A stretch of 64,000 bases of DNA from Neokomagataea tanensis. GTDB lineage: Bacteria > Pseudomonadota > Alphaproteobacteria > Acetobacterales > Acetobacteraceae. The notes below the pieces were generated by a model that searched no databases, was not told where the DNA came from, and saw only the letters and a list, made by a program, of their open reading frames with translations. The stretch covers positions 2,091,001 through 2,155,000 of the forward strand of contig NZ_CP032485.1 of assembly GCF_006542335.1 (NCBI RefSeq), written 5' to 3'. The translations under genes were made by a program, and so were the position numbers. This document shows, one piece after another, positions 37,763 through 46,299 of the stretch (position 1 is its first letter; every line of letters starts with the position of its first letter).

Positions 37763-38920
37763 TTAGAGAGATTCAACAAGAATCTTACGGCTTACATCGA
37801 GCGTAACGTCTTGTTTTTCTCCAAGGGCAACCATGTTGTGTTGTTCTAGTTGCGTGATGATAGCATCGACACCGGCCTCATCGATTTCATAAGAACGGAG
37901 GGAGGCGGGGATGCCCAAGGCCTCGAAGAATGCAGCTGTCTTTTCAATTGCAGCTTCGATGCGTTCGTCGTCAGTTCCCTCATGAATGCCCCAGACGCGC
38001 TCTGCGAACTGCAGAAGCTTGAGGCGCTTGCTTTCCTTGCGGACGCGCAGAACAGCTGGAAGGATAGAGACGAGTGTACGGGCGTGGTCGATATGATAAC
38101 GAGCGGTGAGTTCGTGGCCAATCATATGCGTTGACCAGTCTTGGGGCACCCCTGCGCCGATGAGGCCGTTTAGTGCCAGAGTTGCAATCCACATGAGGTT
38201 GGACTGTAGGTCATAATTTTCGCGGTCTTTGACAATGCGCGGGCCAATATCAATGAGGCTGACCAGCAGCCCCTCGGAGAAGCGGTCTTGAGCCAGCGCT
38301 TCAGAAGGGTAGGTCAAATATTGCTCAAGGATATGGACAAAAGAGTCAGCTACCCCGTTTGCGATCTGTTTTTCAGAGAGGGTGTAGGCTTTCGTTGGGT
38401 CCAAAACGGAAAATTTTGGGAATACGAGCGGGCTGGATAGGCCTAGTTTCTCGCTTGTGGACGCTTTGGTGATTACACTGAAACTGTTCATTTCTGAGCC
38501 AGTCGCAGGTACGGTCAGAACGACACCAATTGGGAGCGCGCTGGTAATGTTTTGACCGTGCGTTTTGAGGATGTCCCAAGCGTCGCCCTCGAAATCTGCT
38601 GCAGCAGCAACAAACTTCGTGCCGTCAACGACAGAACCACCGCCTACGGCAAGAAGGTAGTCAATGTTATTGCTTCTTACGACGTCAACTGCGCGCATCA
38701 GAGTTTCAAAAGTTGGGTTGGCTTCGATGCCACCAAATTCTTCAAACTGATGGTCCGTGAGAGCTGTGCGGACTTCTTTTAATGTACCTGTCTTTTCTGC
38801 GCTGGAGCCGCCATAGAGCACCAAGATTTTTGCTGTTTTGGGGATATTGTTGGCAATTTGGGGGACTGTGCCTTTGCCAAAAATAATTTTCGTTGGATTA
38901 TAAAATTCGAAGTTTAACAT
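37763..38920 (-). CDS. yqhD: YqhD-like NADPH-dependent aldehyde reductase (iron/zinc alcohol dehydrogenase)
   Basis: A 385-residue group III metal-dependent alcohol dehydrogenase closely resembling E. coli YqhD: FYNPTKIIFGKGTV, the NADPH site GGGSVVDGTKF, LTVPATGSEMNSFSV, and the metal ligands in GVADSFVHILEQY and GHELTARYHIDHARTL. YqhD reduces short-chain and peroxidation-derived aldehydes. AAGGAG precedes ATG 38920; the frame opens at 38947. It interrupts the purine genes on the opposite strand; a role in handling glyoxylate-type aldehydes is possible but unproven. A strong inverted repeat lies upstream. Confidence 0.9.
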   Translation of the reverse strand: MLNFEFYNPTKIIFGKGTVPQIANNIPKTAKILVLYGGSSAEKTGTLKEVRTALTDHQFEEFGGIEANPTFETLMRAVDVVRSNNIDYLLAVGGGSVVDGTKFVAAAADFEGDAWDILKTHGQNITSALPIGVVLTVPATGSEMNSFSVITKASTSEKLGLSSPLVFPKFSVLDPTKAYTLSEKQIANGVADSFVHILEQYLTYPSEALAQDRFSEGLLVSLIDIGPRIVKDRENYDLQSNLMWIATLALNGLIGAGVPQDWSTHMIGHELTARYHIDHARTLVSILPAVLRVRKESKRLKLLQFAERVWGIHEGTDDERIEAAIEKTAAFFEALGIPASLRSYEIDEAGVDAIITQLEQHNMVALGEKQDVTLDVSRKILVESL

Positions 38921-38974
38921 GTCAGCTCCTTGGGAGAAGGTTTGCACGGATGTGGGATTATTTCTGAGGAATTC

Positions 38975-39002
38975 AAGGGAATTATTTGAAAATAATTCCC
39001 TT
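38975..39002. promoter_or_regulatory. 28-base inverted repeat upstream of yqhD
   Basis: Perfect 12-bp arms AAGGGAATTATT and AATAATTCCCTT around TGAA, about 55-80 bases upstream of the yqhD start. Such a long perfect repeat is likely a repressor/activator operator or an RNA hairpin in the leader. The other flank is the end of guaD. Confidence 0.55.
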
Positions 39003-39064
39003 ATTGATGTTTTGAAATTACTTTATCAGTCAAATAATATACTATTATAAATTGATAATAATAT

Positions 39065-40387
39065 TCATTCGCATTTGTCTACTTGGTGGATTTTTTCTCC
39101 GCATACATACGTGGCATGAATACTACGATCATCGCCAAGCATCATTAGTGAAAATAGAAGATCAGAGAGAGTGTCAGCACTTGATGAGCGTATGCGTCCC
39201 AGAGGGGTTGCAAAAGGATCAAGAACGCAGAGATCGGCATAATGTCCGGGTTTTATATTACCGATTTGATTTTCGAGATTCAGTGCCTGTGCGCCCCCAA
39301 CTGTCGCCAGCCATAAGCCCTGAGCAGGATGAAGCGAGGTATTGATGCCTTGCGCAACTTTGTAACCGTCTGATAAAACTTGCAGCAAAGAGAGGGTCGG
39401 TCCGGCTCCAATGTCGCTTCCCAAGCCTACTTTGACCCGTCGTTTTGGGTCTAGGGCTTTAAATAGCGGGAAAGACCCTGAACCAAGGAATTGGTTGGAT
39501 GAAGGGCAATGAGCTATGGAGCAACCCGTATCATGGCAGCGCTGAAAATCTTCTTCTTGTGCGTGTACTGCATGCGCAAGAATAGAACGGGGGCGCAATA
39601 ATCCAGCCTTGTCGTATACATCTAGATAAGAGCGACGGTCGGGGAATAATTCATTTACCCAAGCTATCTCCGCCTTGTTTTCGAGGAGGTGGGTATGCAT
39701 GAAGACTGTTTCATGCTCGGTTAGTAGTGACCCTGCGGCTTCCAGCTGCTCTTGCGTGCTAGTTGGAGCAAAGCGGGGTGTTACTGCATAAAGCTGACGT
39801 TTTTTTCCGTGCCAGCGCTGAATAAGGCTTTTAGAGTCATCGTACGCTTGTTGGGCTGTGTCGCGCAGATTGGCCGGTGCGTTACGGTCCATCAAAACTT
39901 TACCCGCAATCATACAGGCGTTGAGTTTTGATGATTCTGTGAAAAAAGCATCAACCGATTCAGGATGCACTGTGCAAAAAACTGCGGCAGTTGTCGTCCC
40001 TGAGCGCAAAAGTTCAGATAGGAACGAGCGTGCGATGTTCTGCGCATATTCTGGAGAAGAAAAGCGGGCCTCTACTGGGAAAACATAAGTATTTAACCAG
40101 CTGAGAAGTTGCTCACCGTAAGATGCGACGACTGGAAGTTGAGGATAGTGAACATGTGTGTCTATCATCCCCGCCATGACGATTTTGTTTTTATACTGTT
40201 CAAGAGCTGTGCCCTCTGGAATATTTTGGCGTGATGTATCCCATGATGAGGCAGAGATGATGCGCCCATCTTTTATAAGTATAAGTCCATCTTCTTCATA
40301 ATGAAGCGCGGACATAGGGTCTTCTGAGGTGAAAGGGTCGGAGGTGAATGTAATGAATGCGGAGCGTATAGCGAAGTGTTTTGTCAT
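39065..40387 (-). CDS. guaD: Guanine deaminase
   Basis: A 440-residue amidohydrolase converting guanine to xanthine and ammonia. Zinc ligand motifs: IDTHVHYPQ near residue 75, HTHLLENKAEI, ILAHAVHAQEEDF and the aspartate in GLGSDIGAGPTLSLL. The GuaD-specific stretches SYGEQLLSWLNTYVFPVEARF and CPSSNQFLGSGSFPLF are present. Xanthine made here would enter the ring-oxidation steps encoded on the other strand. It lies just downstream of the LysR gene on the same strand. Confidence 0.93.
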   Translation of the reverse strand: MTKHFAIRSAFITFTSDPFTSEDPMSALHYEEDGLILIKDGRIISASSWDTSRQNIPEGTALEQYKNKIVMAGMIDTHVHYPQLPVVASYGEQLLSWLNTYVFPVEARFSSPEYAQNIARSFLSELLRSGTTTAAVFCTVHPESVDAFFTESSKLNACMIAGKVLMDRNAPANLRDTAQQAYDDSKSLIQRWHGKKRQLYAVTPRFAPTSTQEQLEAAGSLLTEHETVFMHTHLLENKAEIAWVNELFPDRRSYLDVYDKAGLLRPRSILAHAVHAQEEDFQRCHDTGCSIAHCPSSNQFLGSGSFPLFKALDPKRRVKVGLGSDIGAGPTLSLLQVLSDGYKVAQGINTSLHPAQGLWLATVGGAQALNLENQIGNIKPGHYADLCVLDPFATPLGRIRSSSADTLSDLLFSLMMLGDDRSIHATYVCGEKIHQVDKCE

Positions 40388-40426
40388 GGGATCAAATACC
40401 TGAAGGAGTAGAAGCGAATTATTCTG

Positions 40427-41359
40427 TCAAACGTCACGCATGAGTTTTTGCATGCTTTCATGAAGTTCAAGAAAATGAACTTCAATTTTTTGTAAAAGCA
40501 GACGAGCCGCACTGGATAGAGTTCTTGAGCGGTCGACGCATAATGCGGCTGTAAGAGGTGTTAGTTTTTCATTAGATATATGAGTGAAAGATATTTTGTT
40601 TTCTTCAACTTCTTCCATTACATCGGCATAACTCATGATACTTATACCATAATTTTTGGATATCATTGATTTTATCATATCTATACTATCTGAAGATAAA
40701 ACTTCATTCATTGTGATGCCGGTTTCTATTTCCAATACATCAATTTTGCGACGAAGTGCTAAGGGTAGCGCAGGGGCGATGATATCGTATTCCATACATG
40801 CGCTAAAGCGTGCGTGCTTTTTATCTGCCAAAGGGTGCTCAGGGGGGGTGATGAATCCCAACGGGAATTCGATGTAAGAGCGAACGATCAGGTCACGGAC
40901 GTTACCTGGGTCAAACAATATCGCTAAATCAGCCTCTCCGCGAGCAAGGGCAGGGCCGATGTCTTTGCTATTACGTACAAAGATGTTGACGACAATTCCC
41001 GGATGAGAAATGCGAAGATTGCGGATGAGCTTTGGCATGAAGCCTCGCGTCATCGCATTTGGTATCATGATGTTAACGGAGCCTCGACGCAGCCCTTTTA
41101 GGTCGTCGATTTGTATGAGGTAGCTGTCGAGTTCTTTGCTCCAGCGTTTGGCTTGGTCCAGAAGCATTTCACCCGCCGTTGTAAGGCGAAGCCCGGTGGG
41201 TAGCCGCTCAAATAACGGGGTGCCTAAAGTTTGTTCGCCTTGCAAAATTTGTCGATCTATCGCTGATGCTGAAATTCTCAGGCTTTCTGACGCTTTGCGA
41301 ATTGACTGGTGCTGCGCCACTGCAATGAAATAGCGCAAAAAGCGTGAAAAAGCAGGCAT
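40427..41359 (-). CDS. LysR-family transcriptional regulator of the purine island
   Basis: A 310-residue LysR protein: N-terminal winged helix (SRFLRYFIAVAQHQSIRKASESLRISASAIDRQILQGEQTLGTPLFERL) and a periplasmic-binding-like effector domain. It is divergent from the Rieske oxygenase gene by 124 bp, the usual arrangement for a LysR activator and its target, and the gap contains a palindromic motif shared with the allantoin gene region. A purine or its breakdown product is the likely effector (inference). guaD follows 39 bp downstream. Confidence 0.88.
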   Translation of the reverse strand: MPAFSRFLRYFIAVAQHQSIRKASESLRISASAIDRQILQGEQTLGTPLFERLPTGLRLTTAGEMLLDQAKRWSKELDSYLIQIDDLKGLRRGSVNIMIPNAMTRGFMPKLIRNLRISHPGIVVNIFVRNSKDIGPALARGEADLAILFDPGNVRDLIVRSYIEFPLGFITPPEHPLADKKHARFSACMEYDIIAPALPLALRRKIDVLEIETGITMNEVLSSDSIDMIKSMISKNYGISIMSYADVMEEVEENKISFTHISNEKLTPLTAALCVDRSRTLSSAARLLLQKIEVHFLELHESMQKLMRDV

Positions 41360-41393
41360 GAGCGCGTTCTCTTTTTTGGAATGGAAAAGACGA

Positions 41394-41413
41394 AAATTAG
41401 ATATATCTTAGAA
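41394..41413. promoter_or_regulatory. Palindromic operator motif, copy 2
   Basis: AAATTAGATATATCTTAGAA lies between the divergent LysR and Rieske genes, 35 bases from the LysR start. It matches copy 1 (32571-32590) at 19 of 20 positions. Position and symmetry fit a LysR box. Confidence 0.65.
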
Positions 41414-41483
41414 TGGTCAGGCCGTGAAATAGTTCTTTCCACAAACTTGTCATGTTTTTGCCGCGTGTAAATGAGAGCGCCTT

Positions 41484-42524
41484 ATGTCCGAATGCCTTAA
41501 AAATTCAGTGCAGCTACCAAGAAACTGCACTTTTGAGCCTGAGGACTGGGAAATTTTGTCCCATTTTTGGTACCCGGTTGCATTGGTGCGTGAAGTTGGG
41601 GACAAACCGTTAGGCGTTACTCTGCTCGATGAAACGCTGGTTGTTTATCGTGCGGGTGACGAAATTGTCATTGCTCAAGATTTGTGCCCGCATCGGGGCG
41701 TCCCGCTGAGCATGGGGAGTGGTGACGGCAAGACGATTGCTTGTGCTTACCATGGCTTCAGGTTTGGCGAGGGTGGGAAGTGTGTGCGCATTCCTGCTCA
41801 TCCATCGGCAAACATCCCCAAAAATATGCATCTACGTAACTACCCGGTGAGAGAGCAGTACGGTTTGGTGTGGACGTGCTTGTCAGATGACGGCAGCCGA
41901 GACGTCCCTGATATGCCGCATTGGGAGGAACAGGAGTTCCAACAAATCACTTGTCCATCAATCGACATTGCTGGCTTTGCTGGCAGGCAGGTTGAAGGGT
42001 TCTTGGATGTGGCGCACTTTGCTTTTGTCCACACGGAAACCTTTGCTGATCCAAACAATGCAGAAGTTCCGTCCTATATGCCTAAATTCACAAAAGATGG
42101 CTTTGAAGCACAATACAGAAGTTCAGTCGGAAACTATCCGATTGGTGTTGATGGCAGAGCACCAGAGGGCTTTGAGTGGCTGAGGCACTTCCGCTTGTCA
42201 GTGCCTTTTACCGCGACACTCGAAATCCATTTCCCCGATGATGCTCGTCTTGTCATCATGAATGCGGCATCACCAGTCTCCGCCCGGAAAACGCGGATGT
42301 TCGCCCCCATCTGTCGTAACTTCGATAAAGAGCTGCCGGTTCAGGATGTTTACGATTTTAACTTGCGTGTTTTTGAGGAGGATCGGTTGTTGGTGGAAGC
42401 TCAGAAACCTGAATGCTTGCCGCTGGATCCGACCTTGGAAGCGCATGTCATGGCTGATAGAAGTTCCATTGCCTACAGGCGCAGTCTGAGGGATCTGGGG
42501 CTGAGTAGATTTTTTATTGCCTGA
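41484..42524 (+). CDS. Rieske non-heme iron oxygenase, purine hydroxylase candidate (HpxD-like)
   Basis: A 346-residue oxygenase alpha subunit. The Rieske 2Fe-2S ligands are C68 and H70 (CPHRG) and C87 and H90 (CAYHGF). The mononuclear iron site shows D175, H178 and H183 in FLDVAHFAFVHTETF. It is the first gene of a plus-strand run into the flavoprotein, uraD, uraH and a permease. In Klebsiella HpxDE, a Rieske oxygenase and reductase, oxidise hypoxanthine. With no xanthine dehydrogenase here, this protein may hydroxylate hypoxanthine or xanthine. No ferredoxin-reductase partner (HpxE-like) is in the window, so the electron donor must be elsewhere. Confidence 0.8.
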   Translation: MSECLKNSVQLPRNCTFEPEDWEILSHFWYPVALVREVGDKPLGVTLLDETLVVYRAGDEIVIAQDLCPHRGVPLSMGSGDGKTIACAYHGFRFGEGGKCVRIPAHPSANIPKNMHLRNYPVREQYGLVWTCLSDDGSRDVPDMPHWEEQEFQQITCPSIDIAGFAGRQVEGFLDVAHFAFVHTETFADPNNAEVPSYMPKFTKDGFEAQYRSSVGNYPIGVDGRAPEGFEWLRHFRLSVPFTATLEIHFPDDARLVIMNAASPVSARKTRMFAPICRNFDKELPVQDVYDFNLRVFEEDRLLVEAQKPECLPLDPTLEAHVMADRSSIAYRRSLRDLGLSRFFIA

Positions 42525-42597
42525 CTTTCTGCTCCCGTAATTTGCGGGAGCGCGTAAATAAGGTTTAGGGCAAATTTGTGAGTTTTTGTAAGGCGTA

Positions 42598-44055
42598 ATG
42601 ATTGTGGATTGTGGTGCAGTAGAGCGTCTGGAAGCACTTTCGGCTAGAGCTTTGGCGGATCTCGAAAAGATAGCTTACGCGAGTGGTGAGTGGTCTTTTC
42701 CGTTAGAGTATGAAGGCCAGCCTGTGCTGGACGTGGCTATTATTGGTGCTGGACAAGGCGGGCTTGCTACTGCTTTTGCCTTGCGGCGTCTGGGCATTCG
42801 CAATGTGTGTATTTTTGAGCGGGCTTCAGAGGGGGGTGAAGGTCCTTGGACGACTTTCGCTCGTATGATTACTTTAAGAACCCCTAAGCATGTGACTGGC
42901 CCAGATTTGGGCGTGCCTTCGCTTACACCTCAGTCATGGTACGAAGCGCGCTATGGCCATGATGCGTGGCAGAGCCTAGGGAAAATATCACGCCAAGATT
43001 GGCAGTTTTATCTGGATTGGCTCCGCAAGACACTTACCTTGCCTGTCAAATACGAACATCGTTTAAGTGATGTATCTTGGGAAGAGGGGTTGCTTCATCT
43101 CACTTTTGAAAGTGCAGAAGGGCTCAAAAAAGTCATCGCGCGGAAGATGGTGCTGGCAACGGGCATAGATGGCGGCGGGGAATGGTTTGTCCCTAAATTC
43201 ATCAGTAGCCAGATTTCTCCAGCGCTGTACGCGCATACGCATCAGGAAATTGATTTTTCCACTCTAGTGGGGAAGCGCGTTGGAGTTTTAGGGGCTGGCG
43301 CGTCTGCTTTTGACAATGCAGCCACTGCCTTGGAAGAGGGGGCAGCGAGTGTTGAGTTGTCATTCCGGCGCAAAGAGCTTCCCAAAATCAACCCCTACAG
43401 ATGGATGGAAAATGCGGGTTTTCTGGCGCATTTCTCTGCATTGCCGGATGTCACACGTTGGCGCTTTATGCGCCATATTTACGAATCAAATCAGCCCCCA
43501 CCGCAGGATACTTTTTGGCGCTGCAGGAAACACGCTAATTTCTCTCTTTTGGCAGGGTCTCCGTGGCTGTCGGTGAAGAGCATTAATGGTGGGCAGTCTG
43601 TTGCTGTAGAAACGCCCCATGGTGTCCGCGAATATGATTTTCTTATTATCGGAACGGGCTTTACGGTGGACTTAGCTCTCCGCCCGGAGATGAGTGCAAT
43701 CGCTCCAAAAATAGCGCGCTGGGGAGATCGTTTTGTTCCGCCGCAGGGCGAAGAGAACGCGTTGTTGTCCAGCCACCCTTATCTGGGGAGCAAGTTTGAA
43801 TTTTTACCACTTTCAGGTGGTGAAGACAGTGAGATGCTTGCATCCATTCATAACTTCACATTTGCGGCTACTCCGAGCATGGGACTGGGAGGCTCTTCCA
43901 TCAGTGGTATGCGCTTTGGGGTCGACCGTTTAGCCCGTGGTATTGCTGAAGACTTGTTCGTCCAGGATGGTGAAATGCATCTGGAGGACTTGCTGCACTA
44001 TGACACGCCCGAATTGGTAAGCTTAGACGTTCCTGAAGAAAATTGGACAGTGTGA
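42598..44055 (+). CDS. FAD/NAD(P)H monooxygenase, HpyO-type urate hydroxylase candidate
   Basis: A 485-residue flavoprotein with two Rossmann motifs: FAD site GAGQGG at residues 50-55 (VAIIGAGQGGLATAF) and NAD(P)H site GAGAS at 232-236 (VGVLGAGASAFDNAA), then FLIIGTGFTVDL. This layout resembles flavin-containing and N-hydroxylating monooxygenases, not HpxO (a p-hydroxybenzoate hydroxylase relative). Its TGA overlaps the ATG of uraD, whose substrate lies two steps after urate. Since no uricase is present, it is the best candidate for urate to 5-hydroxyisourate, the role known for Xanthomonas HpyO. No ferredoxin domain is visible, so it is unlikely to be a classical Rieske reductase. Confidence 0.7.
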   Translation: MIVDCGAVERLEALSARALADLEKIAYASGEWSFPLEYEGQPVLDVAIIGAGQGGLATAFALRRLGIRNVCIFERASEGGEGPWTTFARMITLRTPKHVTGPDLGVPSLTPQSWYEARYGHDAWQSLGKISRQDWQFYLDWLRKTLTLPVKYEHRLSDVSWEEGLLHLTFESAEGLKKVIARKMVLATGIDGGGEWFVPKFISSQISPALYAHTHQEIDFSTLVGKRVGVLGAGASAFDNAATALEEGAASVELSFRRKELPKINPYRWMENAGFLAHFSALPDVTRWRFMRHIYESNQPPPQDTFWRCRKHANFSLLAGSPWLSVKSINGGQSVAVETPHGVREYDFLIIGTGFTVDLALRPEMSAIAPKIARWGDRFVPPQGEENALLSSHPYLGSKFEFLPLSGGEDSEMLASIHNFTFAATPSMGLGGSSISGMRFGVDRLARGIAEDLFVQDGEMHLEDLLHYDTPELVSLDVPEENWTV

Positions 44056-44570
44056 TGGGCAGACTTTCCCTTTCGCAAATTAACGGTTTGCCAGAAAAAG
44101 ACTTCGTTGAGTTTTTTGGCGGAATTTATGAGCACTCGCCATGGGTCGCAAAAGATGTCGTATCACTCCGCCCGTTTTCAAGTTTTGACTCTCTGAAGCA
44201 AGCATTTGCAGAAGCTGTTGGATCAATTAGTGAAGAGCGAAAACTCTTGTTAGTGCGGGAACATCCTGAACTAGGGCAAAAGGTAGGAGTGGTTTCTAAG
44301 CTCACACCTGAATCTGCCAAGGAACAAGGCGACGCAGGGCTGGATCGATTGTCAGAGGAAGAGTTCGCGCACTTCAACGCTTTAAACAATGCTTATGCAG
44401 ACAAATTCGAAATGCCGTTTGTTATTTGCGTGAGGCAGGCGAACAAAGACATTATTTTAGCTGAAATGAGTAAACGTCTAGAAAATTCGCCTGCTGATGA
44501 ATTAAAAACAGCCTTGGCGCATATTGATCAGATTGCTTCTCTCCGGTTGCAGGATAAATTTCTCACATGA
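44055..44570 (+). CDS. uraD: OHCU decarboxylase
   Basis: A 171-residue 2-oxo-4-hydroxy-4-carboxy-5-ureidoimidazoline decarboxylase, which yields (S)-allantoin. The catalytic histidine is H70 in VREHPELGQK, followed by LTPESAKEQGDAGLDRLSEEE and NNAYADKFEMPFVICVR, all family hallmarks. ATG 44055 overlaps the flavoprotein stop and the TGA overlaps the next ATG (ATGA), so translation is coupled on both sides. A TTG at 44043 is a less likely start. Confidence 0.93.
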   Translation: MGRLSLSQINGLPEKDFVEFFGGIYEHSPWVAKDVVSLRPFSSFDSLKQAFAEAVGSISEERKLLLVREHPELGQKVGVVSKLTPESAKEQGDAGLDRLSEEEFAHFNALNNAYADKFEMPFVICVRQANKDIILAEMSKRLENSPADELKTALAHIDQIASLRLQDKFLT

Positions 44571-44899
44571 GTTCAATATCAACCCACGTTTTGGATACTG
44601 TTAGTGGAAAACCGGCGGTGGCCGTGGCCTTACGTTTGTGGGCGGGGGAGAGGCTTGTTTTTTCAGGACACACAAATGAAGACGGGCGATGCCCAGCTAT
44701 TAGAGAGCTAGAACTGTCTGCCGGGAAGTATAAGATTGAGTTCGATGTGGGTGAGTATTTTCTTCAGAAACATTACTCAGTAAGCGAACCGCTTTTTCTG
44801 GATGTTATACCAATTGCTTTTGGTCTCTCGGCAGAGGGGCATGTCCATGTCCCTTTGCTGGTCGCACCGCACGGCTATTCAACGTATCGTGGAAGTTAG
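44567..44899 (+). CDS. uraH: 5-hydroxyisourate hydrolase (transthyretin-like)
   Basis: A 110-residue HIU hydrolase acting before UraD. Signatures are the N-terminal STHVLDTVSGKPA with H7, the internal GRC/ELSAGKYKIEF strand, and the C-terminal HVHVPLLVAPHGYSTYRGS with the invariant YRGS end. Overlaps uraD by 4 bases. Confidence 0.95.
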   Translation: MSSISTHVLDTVSGKPAVAVALRLWAGERLVFSGHTNEDGRCPAIRELELSAGKYKIEFDVGEYFLQKHYSVSEPLFLDVIPIAFGLSAEGHVHVPLLVAPHGYSTYRGS

Positions 44900-44905
44900 A
44901 AAATC

Positions 44906-46246
44906 ATGTCAAACGAAGCGGCCACGATGTCAGTGACAAAGCATCCGGTAGACCAACTTCCTTCTTGGTGGAAAACATTCGCTTTCGGACTGCAGCATGT
45001 CCTGACGTTCTACGCAGCAGCTGTCGCGGTGCCAATTTTATTAGCAAGCGCGCTCAAGTTGCCAAGGGACGTTTTAGAACACCTCATTAGTGCTGATCTT
45101 TTCACATGCGGAATAGCTTCGCTTATTCAGGCTGTGGGTATAGGCAAAATCGGGGTCAAACTTCCGTTGCTTCAAGGTGTCTCGTTTACAGCTCTGGCTC
45201 CGATGATAGCCATTGGCGCTGCAGGTCACGGCGGGGTTGAAGGGCTACGCGATGTTTACGGAGCTGTCATTGCGTCAGGTATAATTACGTTCTTTATCGC
45301 GCCGTGGTTTGCCAAGCTGGCACGGTTTTTACCGCCAGTCGTAACCGGTACGGTCATTTTAGTGATCGGGATAACGCTTTTACCGGTCGCCACGAACGAT
45401 ATTTTTGCAGATAGTGTTGTTGTTTCGGGGCATGGTTATTTAAAAGGCCTTTATTACGGTATTGGTACTTTATTGTTCATCTTATTAATACAGAAATTTG
45501 GAAAAGGGTTTATTGCTAGTATTGCCGTTTTGATAGGTCTTATTTGTGGAACATTATGTGCATGGTTGTTGGGGGATGCGCATTTTTCAGACGTATTGCA
45601 GGCTAATAACTTTTCTGTAACAACACCTTTCCACTTCGGGTTGCCGAGTTTTCACTTTTTGCCGATATTATCTATTACCATCGTAATGATGGTAAGCCTC
45701 ATGGAAACATGCGGAAACCTCTACGCTGTTGGTGAAATTGTTGATCGGCCAATAGAGCAAAAGGACATTGTCAGCGCTGTTCGCGCTGATGGTCTGGCAA
45801 CGTTTTTGGGAGGAATTTTTAACTCTTTTCCTTACACGTGTTTTGCAGAAAATGTTGGGTTGGTCCGTATTACCCAAGTTAAAAGCCGATGGGTTGTGGC
45901 TTGCGCGGCCTGTATTATGATCGTGCTCGGCTGTATACCCAAGCTTTCAGCAGTGGTCGCAGGCATTCCCCTTGCCGTTTTAGGCGGGGCTTCACTGGCT
46001 ATGTTCGCAGCAGTCGCAGTGGTAGGGGTCCAAATGCTTTCTAAGGCGCAGTTGGATAAGCCAAATAATGTGATCATTGTCGGGACTAGTCTTGCATTAT
46101 CATCCCTGATGACCACACAGCCGCACGTGATATCTGACTTTCCACAATGGGCGCAGGTTGTGTTTGGTAGTGGTATCCCCGTTGGAGCGTTTACAGCTTT
46201 GCTATTACATATCTTGTTTAACTGCTTTGGAAAAAAAGAGGCTTGA
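44906..46246 (+). CDS. NCS2-family purine (urate/xanthine) permease
   Basis: A 446-residue transporter of the nucleobase-cation symporter 2 family with about 12-14 membrane segments. Conserved features include FGLQHVLTFYAAAVAVPILL, LPLLQGVSFTALAPM, the acidic motif in VSLMETCGNLYAVGEIVDRPI and FPYTCFAENVGLVRITQV. Position at the end of the uraD-uraH run suggests uric acid or xanthine as substrate. A terminator follows. Confidence 0.9.
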   Translation: MSNEAATMSVTKHPVDQLPSWWKTFAFGLQHVLTFYAAAVAVPILLASALKLPRDVLEHLISADLFTCGIASLIQAVGIGKIGVKLPLLQGVSFTALAPMIAIGAAGHGGVEGLRDVYGAVIASGIITFFIAPWFAKLARFLPPVVTGTVILVIGITLLPVATNDIFADSVVVSGHGYLKGLYYGIGTLLFILLIQKFGKGFIASIAVLIGLICGTLCAWLLGDAHFSDVLQANNFSVTTPFHFGLPSFHFLPILSITIVMMVSLMETCGNLYAVGEIVDRPIEQKDIVSAVRADGLATFLGGIFNSFPYTCFAENVGLVRITQVKSRWVVACAACIMIVLGCIPKLSAVVAGIPLAVLGGASLAMFAAVAVVGVQMLSKAQLDKPNNVIIVGTSLALSSLMTTQPHVISDFPQWAQVVFGSGIPVGAFTALLLHILFNCFGKKEA

Positions 46247-46252
46247 TTTGAT

Positions 46253-46299
46253 ACGGCTTTGTTGTGATTTTCAATAATCGTCAGCAAAGCCGTTTAATT
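46253..46299 (+). terminator. Terminator after the purine permease gene
   Basis: ACGGCTTTG (46253-46261) pairs with CAAAGCCGT (46285-46293), followed by TTTAATTAT. The loop is long (23 bases) but the tail is T-rich. Confidence 0.5.

Noticed and set aside
40568..40585. A third copy of the ATTAGATATAT motif inside the LysR gene
   Set aside because: Only the left half matches (ATTAGATATATGAG), symmetry is lost and it lies in coding sequence; likely chance.
42598..44055. Flavoprotein as the reductase partner of the Rieske oxygenase
   Set aside because: No plant-type ferredoxin CxxxxCxxC motif and the two-Rossmann layout is that of a monooxygenase; kept only as a remote alternative.
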